64,000 bases of DNA from contig NC_055999.1 in assembly GCF_018446385.1 (NCBI RefSeq), forward strand, positions 82,537,859 to 82,601,858. Reading direction: 5' to 3'. Position numbers and translations under genes: made by a program. Positions 35,503-48,560 of the stretch are shown one piece after another. Positions within the stretch are counted from its first letter, which is position 1, and each line of letters begins with the position of its first letter. The notes under the pieces are model-generated. The model saw only the letters and a program-made list of their open reading frames with translations, did no database searches and had not been told where the DNA came from. The DNA is from Zingiber officinale. Taxonomy: Eukaryota; Streptophyta; Magnoliopsida; Zingiberales; Zingiberaceae.

Positions 35503-36523
35503 TGTTGGAACCCCAAGGTTATTTTGATGTGATCAAACAAGTTAAGATAGGTCCTGTAGTATTTTAACCTTGTGTCTAAGTGTGCAGGAGCTTAGGAGCA
35601 CAGGTACTCGGGCAGAAGATGCAGCTAGCGAGAAGAACAGCATAGGAGTGAGCCGACGGGCTTGGTACGTCCGAGGGACGAGGTGCTGTGGAAGAGTACA
35701 CCGGCGGACGAGAAGGAATCGTGTGGTGGTTCTGAGGGACGAGAAGCCGGGGCGGAAGACTGCTCGAGGAGCAAGAGTCGCAGCTAGCGAGAATGTCAGC
35801 ACGGAGTGCGACCGAGGGACGAAGACAGCAGATGAGTACGCTGGCGGACGAGAAGGAAGCACGCGATGATTCCGAGGGACGAGAAGGCGGAATGGAAGCC
35901 TGCTCGAGAAGACCGAAATTGGATTTGGGTGAACCTTATTTCGGATAGCCGGAATCACCCAAGCGAGTTGAACCAGAGCAGAGGACCCGGAAAAAAAGTC
36001 AACCAGAGTTGACTTTATGGGTCCGAGTGCCCGGAACCATTCCGGGCACCCGGAACAGTCCGGGGCGCCGGAACCCTTCCGGACGCCCGGACTCGAATTT
36101 AATCTAGATCGTAGTCAAACCGCGATCCGTGCGTAGGAGATAAAGTTTTATCCCCCCAGAGCGCCCGGAACCCTTCGGGGCACCCTGACCAAGGCTATAA
36201 ATATAGCCTTGGTCCAGAAGCTTGAATCATCTCTGTAATCAACTCTGTATTCAACTTCTAAGCAACTGTCTGAGCTTCAAGCGTGTAAAAGGCTTCTCCG
36301 CCTTCAGAGAAGGAGATTTTCTTAGTGTGTTTTTTCAACCGCCTTGGATTAACAACCTTCTTGGTTGTAACTAAGTCAACTCACTGAGTCTTCCTACTTT
36401 TTTTATTTTATTTTCTTATTATTATTGTTGCTATTATTTTAGAGTTGAAAAGATCGAGGAGGGTATCTTTGATTTGCAGGCAATTCACCCCTCCCCTCTT
36501 GCCGGCCTCCAAAGGGACCAACA
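35503..36523 (+). repeat. 5' LTR of element B
   Basis: TGTTGGAACC to GGGACCAACA. A hairpin GTGCCCGGAA / TTCCGGGCAC (36027-36049) lies upstream of TATAAATA at 36196-36203. Confidence 0.95.
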
Positions 36524-36525
36524 AG

Positions 36526-36537
36526 TGGTATCAGAGC
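36526..36537 (+). other. Primer-binding site of element B
   Basis: TGGTATCAGAGC, exact tRNA-iMet complement, two bases after the LTR. Confidence 0.93.
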
Positions 36538-36581
36538 AAGGACGCTCAGAAGGATTAACCGCCGACTGAAGAAACAAAACG

Positions 36582-37424
36582 ATGGCCGAAGCTAACGTCT
36601 ACCCACCAGCATTCGAGGGGGAGTTTGCTTTTTGGAAGCAACGAATGGAGGTATATCTTAACACATATTTTGATATTTTATTAATAATGAAATTTGGTTA
36701 TGAAGCACCAAAGACATCAAATGGAGAAGATCTCGAGACATCTCTCTAGACCAATAAGCAATGTAACGAGTCTATGGCAAACGCTCGGGCTGAATTTCAT
36801 CTTCTAAGCGTACTACCAGATAAACACCTCGATAGAGTTGGTGACTACCAAAGTGCAAAAGAACTTTGGGAAAAGTTTTTAAAACTCCACGAAGAACCAA
36901 TTGAAGTCGAATCCAACTCCTCGATGGACACTGAGTCGTCATTAGAAGAATCCGAGATCGAGGAAATTGCCGAAACAACAATCATAGTTGAAGACCCACC
37001 TAAAGACGAAGAAAACTCATCCAAGATGAGCATCGATAAAGGGGAGAGGCTTCAGAAGAAAGCTAATGAAGAGGGAGCATCAGACAATGCAATTGTAATG
37101 GTAAGTAAGATATGTTCTCAACCTCCTGAAGCACTCTTTAAAATTATGATGAATTTAGAAAAAGAAGATGCAAAGTCAAAATTAACTTTGAATACATGTT
37201 GTTCTAAAATACTTTCTAAATTTATAATGAATTTAGAAAAAGAAAATGCAAAGTCAAAGTCAAAAATAACTTTGAATACATGTTGCCCAGAAAATCTTAA
37301 AAAATTGAAAGTTGAAAATGTTAAATTAAAATTTAAAATAAATTTGATAGAAACAGATATTGTATGCTCAAATATGTTACAAGTACCCGAAAGAAATTGC
37401 AAGTATTATCGAAAATTTAATTGG
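36582..37424 (+). pseudogene. gag: Shortened SIRE-like gag of element B
   Basis: One reading frame of about 280 codons from ATG 36582, broken only by a TAG near 36750 (TSL stop TNKQ, where Trp is likely in relatives). N-terminus MAEANVYPPAFEGEFAFWKQ, then LPDKHLDRVGDYQSAKELWE and FLKLHEE. Compared with the SIRE-like Gag at 48561-50231, the central part with the zinc knuckle is missing. The frame jumps from the FLKLHEE region to an acidic tail and a coiled-coil region holding two near copies of MNLEKE(D/N)AKSK. RNA packaging by this protein is unlikely. Confidence 0.85.
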
Positions 37425-38023
<599 letters not shown>

Positions 38024-39062
38024 TGTTGGAACCCCAAGGTTATTTTGATGTGATCAAACAAGTTAAGATAGGTCCTGTGGTATTTTAACCTTGTGTCTAA
38101 GTGTGTAGGAGCTCAGGAGCATAGGTACTCGGGTAAAAGATGCAGCTAGTGAGAAGAACGGCACGGGAGCGAGCCGACGGGCTCGGTGCGTCCGAGGGAC
38201 GAGGCGCTGTGGAAGAGTACACCGACGGACGAGAAGGAAGCGTGTGGTGATTTGGAGGGACGAGAAGCCGGAGCGGAAGACTGCTCTAGGTGCAAGAGAC
38301 ACAGCTAGCGAGAAGGTCGGCATGGGGTGCGACCGAGGAACAAAGATTGCGGATGAGTACGCTGGTGGACAAGAAGGAAGCACACGACGATTCCGAGGGA
38401 CGAGAAGCCGGAACGGAAGCCTGCTTGAGAAGATCGAAATTGGGTTTGGGTGAACCTTATTTCGGATGGCCGGAATCACCCAAGTGAACAGAGCCGGAGC
38501 AGAAGACCCGGACCAAAGCGAGCTGAACCGGAGCAGAGGACCCGGACAAAAAAGTCAACCGGAGTTGACTTTATGGGTTCGGGCGCTCAGAATCATTCCG
38601 GGCGTCGGGAACTATTTCGGGTGCTCGGACCCGAATTTAATCTAGATCGTGGTCAAACCGCGATCCTTGTGTAGGGGATAAAGTTTTATCCCCTCAGGAC
38701 GCCCGAAATCCTTCGGGGCACCCTGAGCAAGGTTATAAATACAGCCTTGATCTAGAAGCTTGAATCATCTCTGTAATCAACTCTGTATTCAACTTCTAAG
38801 CAACTGTCTGAGCTTCAAGCATGTAAAAGGTTTCTCCACCATCAGAGAATGAGACTTTCTTAGTGCGCTTTTTCAACCGCCTTGGATTAACAACCTTCTT
38901 GGTTGTAACCAAGTCAACTCATCGAGTCTTCCTGCTTTTCTTTATTTTATTTTCTTATTATTATTGTTGCTATTATTTTAGAGTTGAAAAGATTGAGGAG
39001 GGTATCTTTGATTTGCAGGCAATTCACCCCTCCCCTCTTGTCGGCCTCCAAAGGGACCAACA
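38024..39062 (+). repeat. 3' LTR of element B
   Basis: Matches 35503-36523 with scattered changes and a small insertion near 38500-38530 (the GAACCGGAGCAGA words repeated). Confidence 0.95.
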
Positions 39063-39383
39063 AGAAGAGATGACAGCATTGCTTAAAAACAAAACATGGA
39101 CGCTAGTATCACTACCGAAGAATAAAAATATAGTGGGATACAAATGGGTATTTTCTATCAAATATAATGCCAATGGATCGATTGAGAGATACAAAGCATG
39201 ACTGGTAGCGAAAGGCTATACACAGACATACGATATAGGCTATCAAGAAATTTTTTCACCAGTAGCAAAATTAAATACTGTCAAGGTAATGTTGTCTTTT
39301 GCAACAAATCTTTGACTGACCTTTACATCAGTTTGATGTAAAGAATGCTTTTCTCCATGGTGACCTAGAAGAAGAAATATACA

Positions 39384-39446
39384 TGGAAGTGTCTGAACTC
39401 TCCCTCGAAATTCAGTGGATGAATACTTAAACCGGTCATCGTCTTG
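39384..39446 (-). pseudogene. gag: N-terminal remnant of SIRE-like gag (element D)
   Basis: On the minus strand ATG then TGLSIHPLNFEGEF, the start of a SIRE-like Gag. The frame then runs into Ale/Ivana RT sequence at about 39390, so element D is truncated here. Confidence 0.8.
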
Positions 39447-39484
39447 TTGCTTTAGAGACAGTTAGTCCTTTTAAAGATGTTTGA

Positions 39485-39495
39485 CTCTGATACCA
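39485..39495 (-). other. Primer-binding site of element D
   Basis: Minus strand TGGTATCAGAG, two bases inside the LTR end at 39498. Confidence 0.88.
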
Positions 39496-40648
39496 CTTGT
39501 TGGCCCAGGTAGGCCGACTAGAGGGGGATGAATAGTCCTGTAATAAAATAGAGTAATCTTTTGCTTTTCGAACTTAGCAAGGATATAAGTTAGTTACGCA
39601 CATGCAATTAACATTAAAAAATAAAAACAACTTAAAAGAAAAGAGGTGCAATAGTTACTTGATTACAATCTAGTGTAAGTACATCGAGGTAGTTTTGAAA
39701 TTGTCAACTGAGTTAAGTTAGATTTTGTGTATATTTGGTACCTTGTGTCTAAGTGTATAGGAACTTAGGAGAACACGAAGTCAAGCGAAAGATGCAGCTA
39801 GTGAGAAGGATGGCACGAGAGAAAGTCGACAGGCTCGGTGCATCCGAAGGATGAGATGCTGCAGAAGAGTATACTAGAGGACAAGAAGGAAGCACGCGGT
39901 GTTTTTGAGGGACAAGAAGTCGGAGTGAAAGATTGCTGGGGAGAAGGTTGGAAAATGGGTTCGGGTGAGCCCTATTCTGAATGGCTGAAATCACCCAAGC
40001 AAACAGAGCCAGAATGGAGGAGAAACTAGCAATCAACAAAGGTTGACTGCTCAAGGTGCCTGGAGCAGTTCCAGGTGCCTGGATGCTCCGAGCGCCCGGA
40101 CCCCCTTGGGCAACCTAGGGGTTTCTCCCTTGACAAGGCTTCGAACGGGCCAAGTCAGCATGGTTCGGGCACCTAGAGCTTTCCAAGTGCCAGGACCATA
40201 TAAGGTTGATCCATTACGAGCCGTTGAGAACCATTGCAACATGGATAAAATTTATCCACGCTAGATCCAGGCCCTGGAGCCCTTCCAAGTGCCCAGAGCT
40301 GCCACGTCAGCAAATGGTCAAATCTAACTAGCAAGCTATAAATGGAGCCCTGGTCTCAGCAGTAGAGAATAACACTTGTACTTGAATTGATTTTCTGTTA
40401 ATGTACTACTTTGATTGTGAGCTGTCAATATTATAAGAGGCTACTCCATCTGAAAGATAATTCTAGTGAGCTTTTCATAGTCTTGGATTAACAATCTTCT
40501 GATTACAAACCAAGTAAATACTGTACCTCTTTCTTTCATTAATTAGTTTATTTTAATTAATTCTTTTACAATCAAATGTTTCTCAAATTTAGTTTTAAAA
40601 GGACAAGAAAGGTTTAGTTTTATTTTTCAGAGTAATTCACCTCCTCTT

Positions 40649-41358
40649 TGTTGGGGTTGCAAGGTTGCAAACATAGTCCCATATTGGGAACACATGGGAA
40701 AGATCATGGGTTTATAAGAGAAAAGATATCTCCATTGGCATGAGGCCTTTTGGGGAGAGCCCAAGAGCAAAACCATGAGGGCTTAGGCCCAAAATGGACA
40801 ATATCATGTCATTGTGGAGATATCTAAATTCTTTTCGATCCTACAATTGGTATCAGAGCCCGGATTGCCAGAAGGTTTAACCGCCGACTGTGCACAAGAG
40901 CTATGGTCTGATTGAACCATGTGAGTACAATATTGACCTCGAACAAAGAAAGTGGGGGCTCCTATGTTCGGATCAAGAGGACCATACACCAGGCAGGAAG
41001 TCCTAGTAGGTCGGGTGGACCGAGGGGCAGGAAGTCCTAGTAGGTCGGGTAGACCGAGGGGCAGGAAGTCCTAGTAGGTCGAGTAGACCGAGGGGCAGGA
41101 AGACCTGGTGGGTCGAGGATTGGACGTGGGAAGTCCATGGTCCTTTGTTTGAGGGGGGGATTGTTGGGGTTGCAAGGTTGCAAACATAGTCCCATATTGG
41201 GAACACATGGGAAAGATCATGGGTTTATAAGAGAAAAGATATCTCCATTGGCATGAGACCTTTTGGGGAGAGCCCAAGAGCAAAACCATGAGGGCTTAGG
41301 CCCAAAGTGGACAATATCATGTCATTGTGGAGATATCTAAATTCTTTTCGATCCTACA
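40649..41358 (+). mobile_element. TRIM (miniature LTR retrotransposon), complete
   Basis: 710 bp: LTRs 40649-40845 and 41162-41358, each 197 bp from TGTTGGGGTTGC to GATCCTACA. By eye they differ at two sites, both G/A. Primer site TGGTATCAGAGCC at 40848-40860, polypurine GAGGGGGGGA at 41151-41160, and perfect target duplication CTCTT (40644-40648, 41359-41363). The interior has no coding capacity and four 34-bp tandem units. Confidence 0.96.
40992..41127 (+). repeat. 34-bp tandem repeat, four units, inside the TRIM
   Basis: Units start GGCAGGAAG at 40992, 41026, 41060 and 41094, each with CCTAGTAGGTCG and GACCGAGG words; the last is more diverged. Confidence 0.93.
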
Positions 41359-41391
41359 CTCTTGTCGGTCACGCCAAAAGGGACCAACAAG

Positions 41392-41402
41392 TGGTATCAA
41401 AG
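41392..41402 (+). other. Primer-binding site of element C
   Basis: TGGTATCAAAG, one change from the tRNA-iMet complement. Confidence 0.85.
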
Positions 41403-41447
41403 TCAAGCTCACTTCAAAAGGATTAACCGCCATCCGAAATATAAGAA

Positions 41448-42600
41448 ATGGTCAGATCCAGCATATACCCATCAAAATTCAAGGAAGATTTCACGATATG
41501 AAAAAAGCGTATGGAGGTATTTTCAAAACTAACTTTGAGATTTAGTTAATTATAAAGTATGATTTTGTAGCACCTAAGGATTAGCATGGAGCCAATAAAG
41601 AATAGTACACGTGGATGAAGAAGGAATAAGCCGACTTCGTGGTAAATGGAAAAGTAAAATTTCATCCGCTTAATGTTCTTCCGCCCTAGGAGGTCAACTT
41701 GATCGAAAGTTATGACTCTACCAAAGATCTCTGTGAAAAATTTCTAGAACTTCATGAGGGTACTTCAAAAGCCAAATTAGTAAGACAGGATATCCTTAAA
41801 AGCCAACTGACGAACTTCTAGATAAACAAGGGAGAAAGGTAGCTCAACTCTATGCAAGGATCAAAGAACTGATCACCCAACTCAATAATCTCAGAGAATC
41901 AGTGATAAACTGAGACTCTATCCGGTACATACTCAACGCTTTTCCGAGAACTCCAGAGTGGTCAGTCTTAGTAGATGCATTCTACATTTCTAAAGACCTT
42001 GAGGTAAGTATGCTTGAAAATCTATTTTCTACTTTTGAAGTTCATGAGTCTCGATGTGAAGATACTAAAGAAATAGAAAAGTTGAACAACATTGCCCTAA
42101 AAGCTAAGAAGGACAAATCAGACGTCGACACTTCCCTCGACAATGACGAAACAACATTTATGGTAAGAAAATTTAAAAAAATAGATCTAATAAATTTAAT
42201 GGAGTGCAGGCCAAGAAAAGAAAAGCAAAGAAAGTAAGATGTTACAATTATAATGAAGAGGGGCACATCAAGGATGACTGCCCAAAGCTGGAAAAGAATG
42301 ATAACAAGAAAGGGCCAAGCATAATAAAACACAAGACATTAAAGGCAACTTGGGACGAGATGTCATCAAAATCTGAATTAGAGGAATATGTTGGACTAAC
42401 ACTGATGACAAGTCACCAAGAGTAGAGTATAAATGAAGGGGGAGCCACAACTTATGAAAGCAGCAATGAGGAGGATGTAATAAACTTTAAAGCGGATCTA
42501 GTTAGTCAGGTATATCTATTACCTTCTGACAAATTATATTCAGGTATTAAATCTATAACTAGATCGTTATATAAGCTTAAGTTTAAATAATAATTTAAAA
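41448..42600 (+). pseudogene. gag: Degenerate SIRE-like gag of element C
   Basis: Begins MVRSSIYPSKFKEDFTI then TGA and KKRMEVF. Later parts in shifting frames: ILNAFPRTPEWSVLVDAFYISK-like sequence (41930-42000); a tail LENLFSTFEVHESR (42010-42060); the acidic DTSLDNDETTFMVRKF; a zinc knuckle CYNYNEEGHIKDDCPKL (42240-42292); and LKATWDEMSSKSELEEY (42340-42390). The same domain order as element A's gag. No pol follows. Confidence 0.87.
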
Positions 42601-43926
42601 AAGGAAGTTTTAGAATTGAAAACAATAATACATGTCCTTTAGAATTGTATGAAAAACTAAAGGATGAAATGAAGAATTAAAAGACCAAATTGAAAAATCA
42701 AAAAATTTTGCATGTGTTAATCCAAATACTTCAACGATTATAGAAGTCTAAATTTGTACTTTAAATTTCATAAGGACCAAACTAGAAAAGTTTGTAAAAA
42801 TATGTATCCAAGAAATTTCTTGTTAACCTATTAGCTAAAAATTTATTTTGGGTCCCTAAATCTTACTTAGTATAAATAAATAATTATGCATGTATTTTAA
42901 TTTTTCTTGTAAAATTAATTTCATATACTTCCTTTCCATAATTTTTACTTGGTATTGCAACAATACATAATTTGATCATATAAAAATTTTTGGAATTTTT
43001 TTATGAATTAAATAATTTTCTTTTAATTCTTGATTGAAAAATCATATTTTAAAAATTAGAATTTTTTGGAGACTTATTTTGAAAAACTTGATTTTTTTTT
43101 TTACAACTACCATTATGTTTTGAACATATATAAAAATTAGCTAGATTTTTAGGATAGAAATACTATTTGTAAATATTTATTTTAAAAAATAAATATTATC
43201 TGCTTAAAATATTTTTTTACAAGTTTTTCATATAATTTCTTATTCAATTTTTTTTTAATGGAAAAGTCGGTTCTCTGTCTAAATTTTTAAAAAAAAATTG
43301 ATAAAGAATGAATTTTCTATAGATTATTTACCGAAAACTTATTTATAAAATTAAAAAATCTCAAAAAATTATTTTTAAAACATTTAATTTTTCTTTAGCT
43401 ACATATTTTGTTCTCAATACTTAGAAAAATTTGGAAGATTTTTTAAGATAAAAATCTATTTTTAAAATTTATCTTGTAAAAATCTATATTTTGTATAAAA
43501 TAATTTATTTATGCTAAAATACTTAAAGAATTTTTGTGAATTTTTTTTACATATTCATATACTACTTTTGAACTGTAAGAAAAAATTTCAATATTTTTCA
43601 AACTGTTAAACTTATTTTTAAATTAAATTTGATAAGTGTGATTTTAAATTCAAATTTTTGGAAAAATATTTTGTAAAAATCTTTCACTTTGAATTCTATT
43701 TTCTTAATCCTTAGAAAAAGTTTAATGCTTTTATCTATCTATTTTTTTCTCCCAACTTTATTTTGATGTGATCAAAGAGGAAGAATGAGAGATGAGAGCT
43801 TAAATCTAGGAGGAGGTTATATTTGTAATTTTATAATTTATAAAATTTTAATTTTCATTTTATTAATTCTATGTTTTACTCTAACTCTAACTCGAGTTGA
43901 TGCACATCAAAAAGGGGGAGATTATA
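42601..43926 (+). other. AT-rich filler and PPT of element C
   Basis: About 1.3 kb of A/T-rich sequence without coding similarity, ending AAAAAGGGGGAGA (43909-43921) just before the 3' LTR. Confidence 0.75.
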
Positions 43927-44915
43927 TGTACCCTAAAGTAGATTTTGATGATATCAACCGAGTTAAGTTAGGTCCTGTGTATGTTTGATGTCTTATGCCT
44001 AAGTGTACAGGAAGACGAAGTCGAGAGAAAAATGCAGCTAACAAAAAAGATGGCACGGGAAAGAGTTGACAGGCTCAGTGCGTTCAAGGGGCGAGGTGGT
44101 GCAAAAGAGTACTCTAGTAGACGAGAAGGAAGTGTGCGGTGATTCTGAGGGACGAGAAGTTGGAATAGAAGATTTCTTGAGGAGAAGGTCGAAAAATGAG
44201 TTCGGGTGAGTCCTATTCTGGATGGCCGAAATCACCCAAGTGAACGAAGTCGGATTTAAGGAGAAACGAGCAGTCAATAAAGGTTGACTGCTCCAGGCGC
44301 CTGGAGCAGTTCCAAGCGCCCAGATGCTCCGGGCGTTCGGACCCTTGGGGCAGCCCAAGGGCGCTCGGACCCCTGGGGAAGCCCAAGGGCGCCTCCCTTG
44401 ACGAGGCTTTGAACAGGCCAAGTCAGCAGAGTCCGAGCGCCCATACCAGATAAGGTTGATCCATTGTGAGTCGTTGAGAACCGTTGTGACATGGATAAAG
44501 TTTTATCCATGCTCAGGTGCTCGGAGCCCTTCCAGGCTCCCGGAGCTACCATATCAGCAAATGGTCAAATCTGACCAGCAGGCTATAAATAGAGCTCTGG
44601 TCTTAGTAGTAGAGAACAACACTTATACTCGAATTATTTTTTTGTTCTACTTTGATTGTGAGTTGTCAACGTTGTAAGAGACTACTCCGCTCGAAGGAGA
44701 ATTCTAATGAACTTTTCATAGTTTTGGATTAGTAATCTTATGATTGCAAACCAAATAATATTGTGCCTCTTTCTTTCATTAATTAGTTTATTTTAATTAA
44801 TTCTTTTACAAGCAAGTGTTTCTCTAATTTAGTTTAAAAAGAGCGAGAAATGTTTGGTTTTATTTTTCAAGACAATTCACCCCCCTCTTGTCGGCTGTGC
44901 CAAAAGGGATTAACC
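43927..44915 (+). repeat. 3' LTR of element C
   Basis: Starts TGTACCCTAAAG. Contains the perfect palindrome GCTCCAGGCGCCTGGAGC (44290-44307) and TATAAATA at 44584-44591. Confidence 0.9.
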
Positions 44916-45670
44916 CTTAGGTGGTTGTTAATCCAACTCAATTGAAAGCTCAATGAAGATCTCCTTCTTTGAAGGTGGAGAACTCTCTTACACTCTTTGA
45001 AAGCTCAAAAATAAATTAGGAATTGATTACAAGAGTTGTTATTGAGATACGAGCTTATAGACTCCTTTTATAATAGCTAGTTTAGTCAGTGGAGACGCCT
45101 CGATTCATCGGGGCTGCCTCCATTAGAGGAGAAAACTTTATCATATACAATGGCCACTTAACATTCACTCTGCGTCTATTAGAGGCGCCTCTAATCCTCT
45201 AGAGGCACCTCCACGCCTGTCAAAGCTTATCTGCTTTGCTCACGTCCAAGGTGTGTCGGATCATCCAAGGTGCTTCCGTGCCTTTTGTGCAACATTGCCT
45301 CAGTATGTAGTTGAGGTTTCTCCAAGCACAGTGAGCCGCATCAAGTCTTCAAAAGCCAAGGTTAACTCCCAAGTTAACCTTTTTCTGTGCTTCTCCTATG
45401 TTGGTGATACTCTGGTAACCAGAGTTAAGCTCACCCGAATCTAACTCTGGCCTTATCCTCGAGCAAGCTTCCTCCCCTGTTTCTCGTCCCTTGATTATGC
45501 CGCGCAGGTCCTTCTCATCCACTGGTGTACTCTTCCATAGAACCTGATCCCTCGGATGCACTGAGCCCATCAGCTCGCTTCTCGTGTCATCCTTCTCTCT
45601 AGCTACATCTTTCGCTCGACTTCTTATGTTCTTAGGTTCATGAACACTTAGACACAAGGCATCAAATACA

Positions 45671-46543
45671 TGTTGGATCAAGACCGCGCTAGGGGGGGGG
45701 AGTGAATAGCGCTCGTGGCTTTCACGCGTTTCAGATTCGAAAAAATCGACAAGTAACGCAGCGGAACAAATAATAGGAAGAGAAAAACAATCACAGATGC
45801 ACACCAAGGCGCCTCATACTCCCTTGAGGCGCTTCCAGCTCCACTTCGCAACCTGCTTACCCCTTTGCACCCAAGGCGCCTCCAAGCTCTATGGAGGCAC
45901 TTCAAATACTGTTCATCCGAGGGAAAACCTTGTTCTTTTGTACCTGCAAGACATGTTAGCCCCAAAACATAAACATATCCTACAAAACAAAGTTAGCACA
46001 TATAAATTTATTAAATGAATTATTCGATAGTCTCCAGACTGTCCGGTTCTGACTTCGGATTTCCAACTTGAAATCTTAGGTCGAACCGATGCCTACTGTT
46101 TCCTCTTCCGGGGAGCGCGCCCTAACCTACTTCACTCAAGAGAGTTTACCTCTTGTCAGTTCATTCCTCCAGACCGACTGGACTTTTGCTCGGCGCTCGA
46201 GTCTTCCGGTCTTCATGCTAGACGTCCGGTCCACGACCCGTCCAGTCTTCCACCCGGTTCGCGATACCAGGATTTCAACCTAGGGTTACCGCCCCCTAGG
46301 ATTTTTGTCCGAAGACCTTGACCCGCCAAGACTTTCCGCATAGGGTTACCACCCCCTATGACCTAGGGTTACCGCCCCTAGGCTTTTCCACTTGCCTAAC
46401 CGCAGCTAGAACTTTTGTCTAAGTATACTTAGGACTTTTCCTGCAATGCTCATTTAACATATTAGTAAAAAAACACCTTAACTTTGAACCCTTTGACATA
46501 ATCAAAACATAGGTTCGATCATTGGATTTTTTCCGCATCAATA
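45671..46543 (-). repeat. 3' LTR of element E, internally deleted
   Basis: Matches 50479-51784 except that 435 bp are missing at the point where CCAAG of ACACCAAG (50608-50612 in the other LTR) is joined to CCAAG of GTCCAAGG (51043-51047). The deletion removes the TATA region and the palindrome. Confidence 0.92.
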
Positions 46544-46559
46544 ATCTCCCCCTTTTTTA

Positions 46560-48130
46560 TTATGGAAACACGGTTCAAAGTTAAGTAAAATATAATAGTA
46601 ATTATGAAAATTTCTAACAAGAAATAGGAGTATAAGTAAGCCAAAAATATTTTAAATTACAAACACTTACTCCAAAGCTCCCCCTAAATCAAAGGTTATA
46701 TATTTAAATATGTTTAAATTAACTTTGGCTTTTCTCTCTCCCTTTGACATAAATCAAAAAGAACCCAAGTAGAGAGAGGTTTGTTAAAAAAATATTAACT
46801 TTGTTTAGTTTTAAGCTTCCCCTGAAGGGTAGCTAAAATTTCAATCAAAAATGTTTAAAATTTTAACAACAAATGTTTTGAAAAAAAAAACACTTAGCTA
46901 ATTTTGAAAATGCTTTTAAAAGACTTAGTTCTTTCACCAAAAACTTAGCTTCTTTAAATAATTACTTTGAAAAATATTTAGCAAAATTTGAAAACGTTTT
47001 AGCAAAATTTGAAAAATACTTAGTGAAATTTTAAAAAAAAAATTTAGCAATATATATATATATATATATAATAATTTTTCAAATTTGTCAACCATTTTCA
47101 AATGTTTTTTAAATGATTTTTCAAATATTTTAAAGGATTCTCAAGTAATTTTATAAATAATTTTCCAAAGAATTTTTAAATTATTTTTAAAATAATTTTT
47201 AAAAGATTTTTAAAATAATATTTCAAATAATTTTTAAAATATTTTTTAAAGGATTTTTCAAATAATTTTTAAAATAATTTTTAAAGAATTTTTTATTTTT
47301 AAAAATTTTCAAAATAATTTTTAAAGCATTTTTAAAATAAATTTTAAAGGATTTTTTAAATAATTTTTAAAGGATTTTTAAAAAAATTTCAAATAATTTT
47401 TAAATAAATTTTCAAATAATTTTTAAAGGATTTTTTAAATAATTTTTCAAATAATTTTTAAATAATTTTTCAAATAATTTTTAAAATAATTTTTAAACAA
47501 CTTTTCAAATAATTTTTAAAAATATTTTTAAGATAATTTTTCAAATAATTTTAAAAGGATTTTTAAATAACTTTTCAAATAATTTTTAAAAAGTTTTTTA
47601 AAATAATTTTTTAAAGAATTTTTCCAATAATTTTTCCAATAATTTTTAAAATGATTTTTAAATAACTTTTGAAAGGATTTTTAAATAATTTTTCAAAGGA
47701 TTTTTAAATAATTTTTAATTAATTTTTAATTAATTTTTAAATGACTTTTCAAATAATTTTTAAAGAATTTTAAAATAAATTTTCAAAAAAATTCAAAAAA
47801 ATTTTAAATAATTTTTCAAATAATTTTTAAAGAATTTTTAAATAATTTTTACAGAATTTTTAAATAATTTTTAAAGGGTTTTTAAAATAATTTTTAAAAT
47901 AATTTATCAAATAATTTTTAAAGTATTTTTAAAATAATTTTTAAAGGGTTTATAAAATAATTTTTAAAATAATTTTTAGAGAAATTTTAAATCATTTTTC
48001 AAATAATTTTTAAATAATTTTTATATAATTTTTCAAATAATTTTTAATGCATTTTTAAATAACTTTTCAAATAATTTTTTATAGGATTTTTAAATAATTT
48101 TTCAAATAATTTTTAAAATGATTATTGAGT
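46560..48130 (-). repeat. AT-rich filler with degenerate short tandem repeats
   Basis: From about 46900 to 48130 the sequence is built from variants of AATAATTTTTAAA and GGATTTTTAAA, over a kilobase, with a short TA run at 47049-47070. It occupies the place of pol in element E. Confidence 0.9.
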
Positions 48131-48339
48131 TAATTAAGTTGATTACAATTTGATTAAATTTGAATTAATTTGTTTTAAATTGAATTTACTTGATTGATAT
48201 TATTGTTCCATCTCACCCGATTCTAAGTTATCAATTAGGTAATCTTAAATAATTTTATGAGATGGTTATCTTTAATTTAGGTTATCTCTAAGGATTAATT
48301 TACATTTGAGTTAAAATTAGATTTTCCAATTAGTCAATT

Positions 48340-48490
48340 AAATATGTATTTCAAAGATTGGTTCCCAGGTCGTGGCGAGACACTTGGCCTTCTTGGGTAT
48401 GGGATCATCCACCACTTCCTAGAGAGAACCGCTCAAGGAAATTATATATTTAATTTTCTTTTTGAAACCCTTAGGTTTAACTGAACAAGT
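48340..48490 (-). repeat. Module shared with Angela-like LTRs
   Basis: TTGGTTCCCAG, CGTGGCGAGAC, TTGGCCTTCTTGGGTATGGG and TAGGTTTAACTGAAC match, in order, the Angela-like solo LTR at about 17152-17290. Confidence 0.75.
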
Positions 48491-48560
48491 GTAAATTATG
48501 CCTAAGTCCTTAAACTATCCTAAAACTAAACATGTATAATAATAAAAAAATCAGACAATT

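Larger units (their letters stand above)
39674..44915 (+). mobile_element. SIRE-like gag-only copia element C (contains a TRIM)
   Basis: 5' LTR 39674-41389 (about 1 kb without the TRIM), primer site from 41392, gag, AT-rich filler, PPT, 3' LTR 43927-44915. Flanks TCTAG and CTTAG are only a rough duplication. Inserted within the LTR of element D. Confidence 0.88.

Noticed and set aside
39669..44920. TCTAG and CTTAG as target duplication of element C
   Set aside because: Two of five bases differ and the 3' LTR end is blurred; kept only as a rough flank comparison, not as proof.
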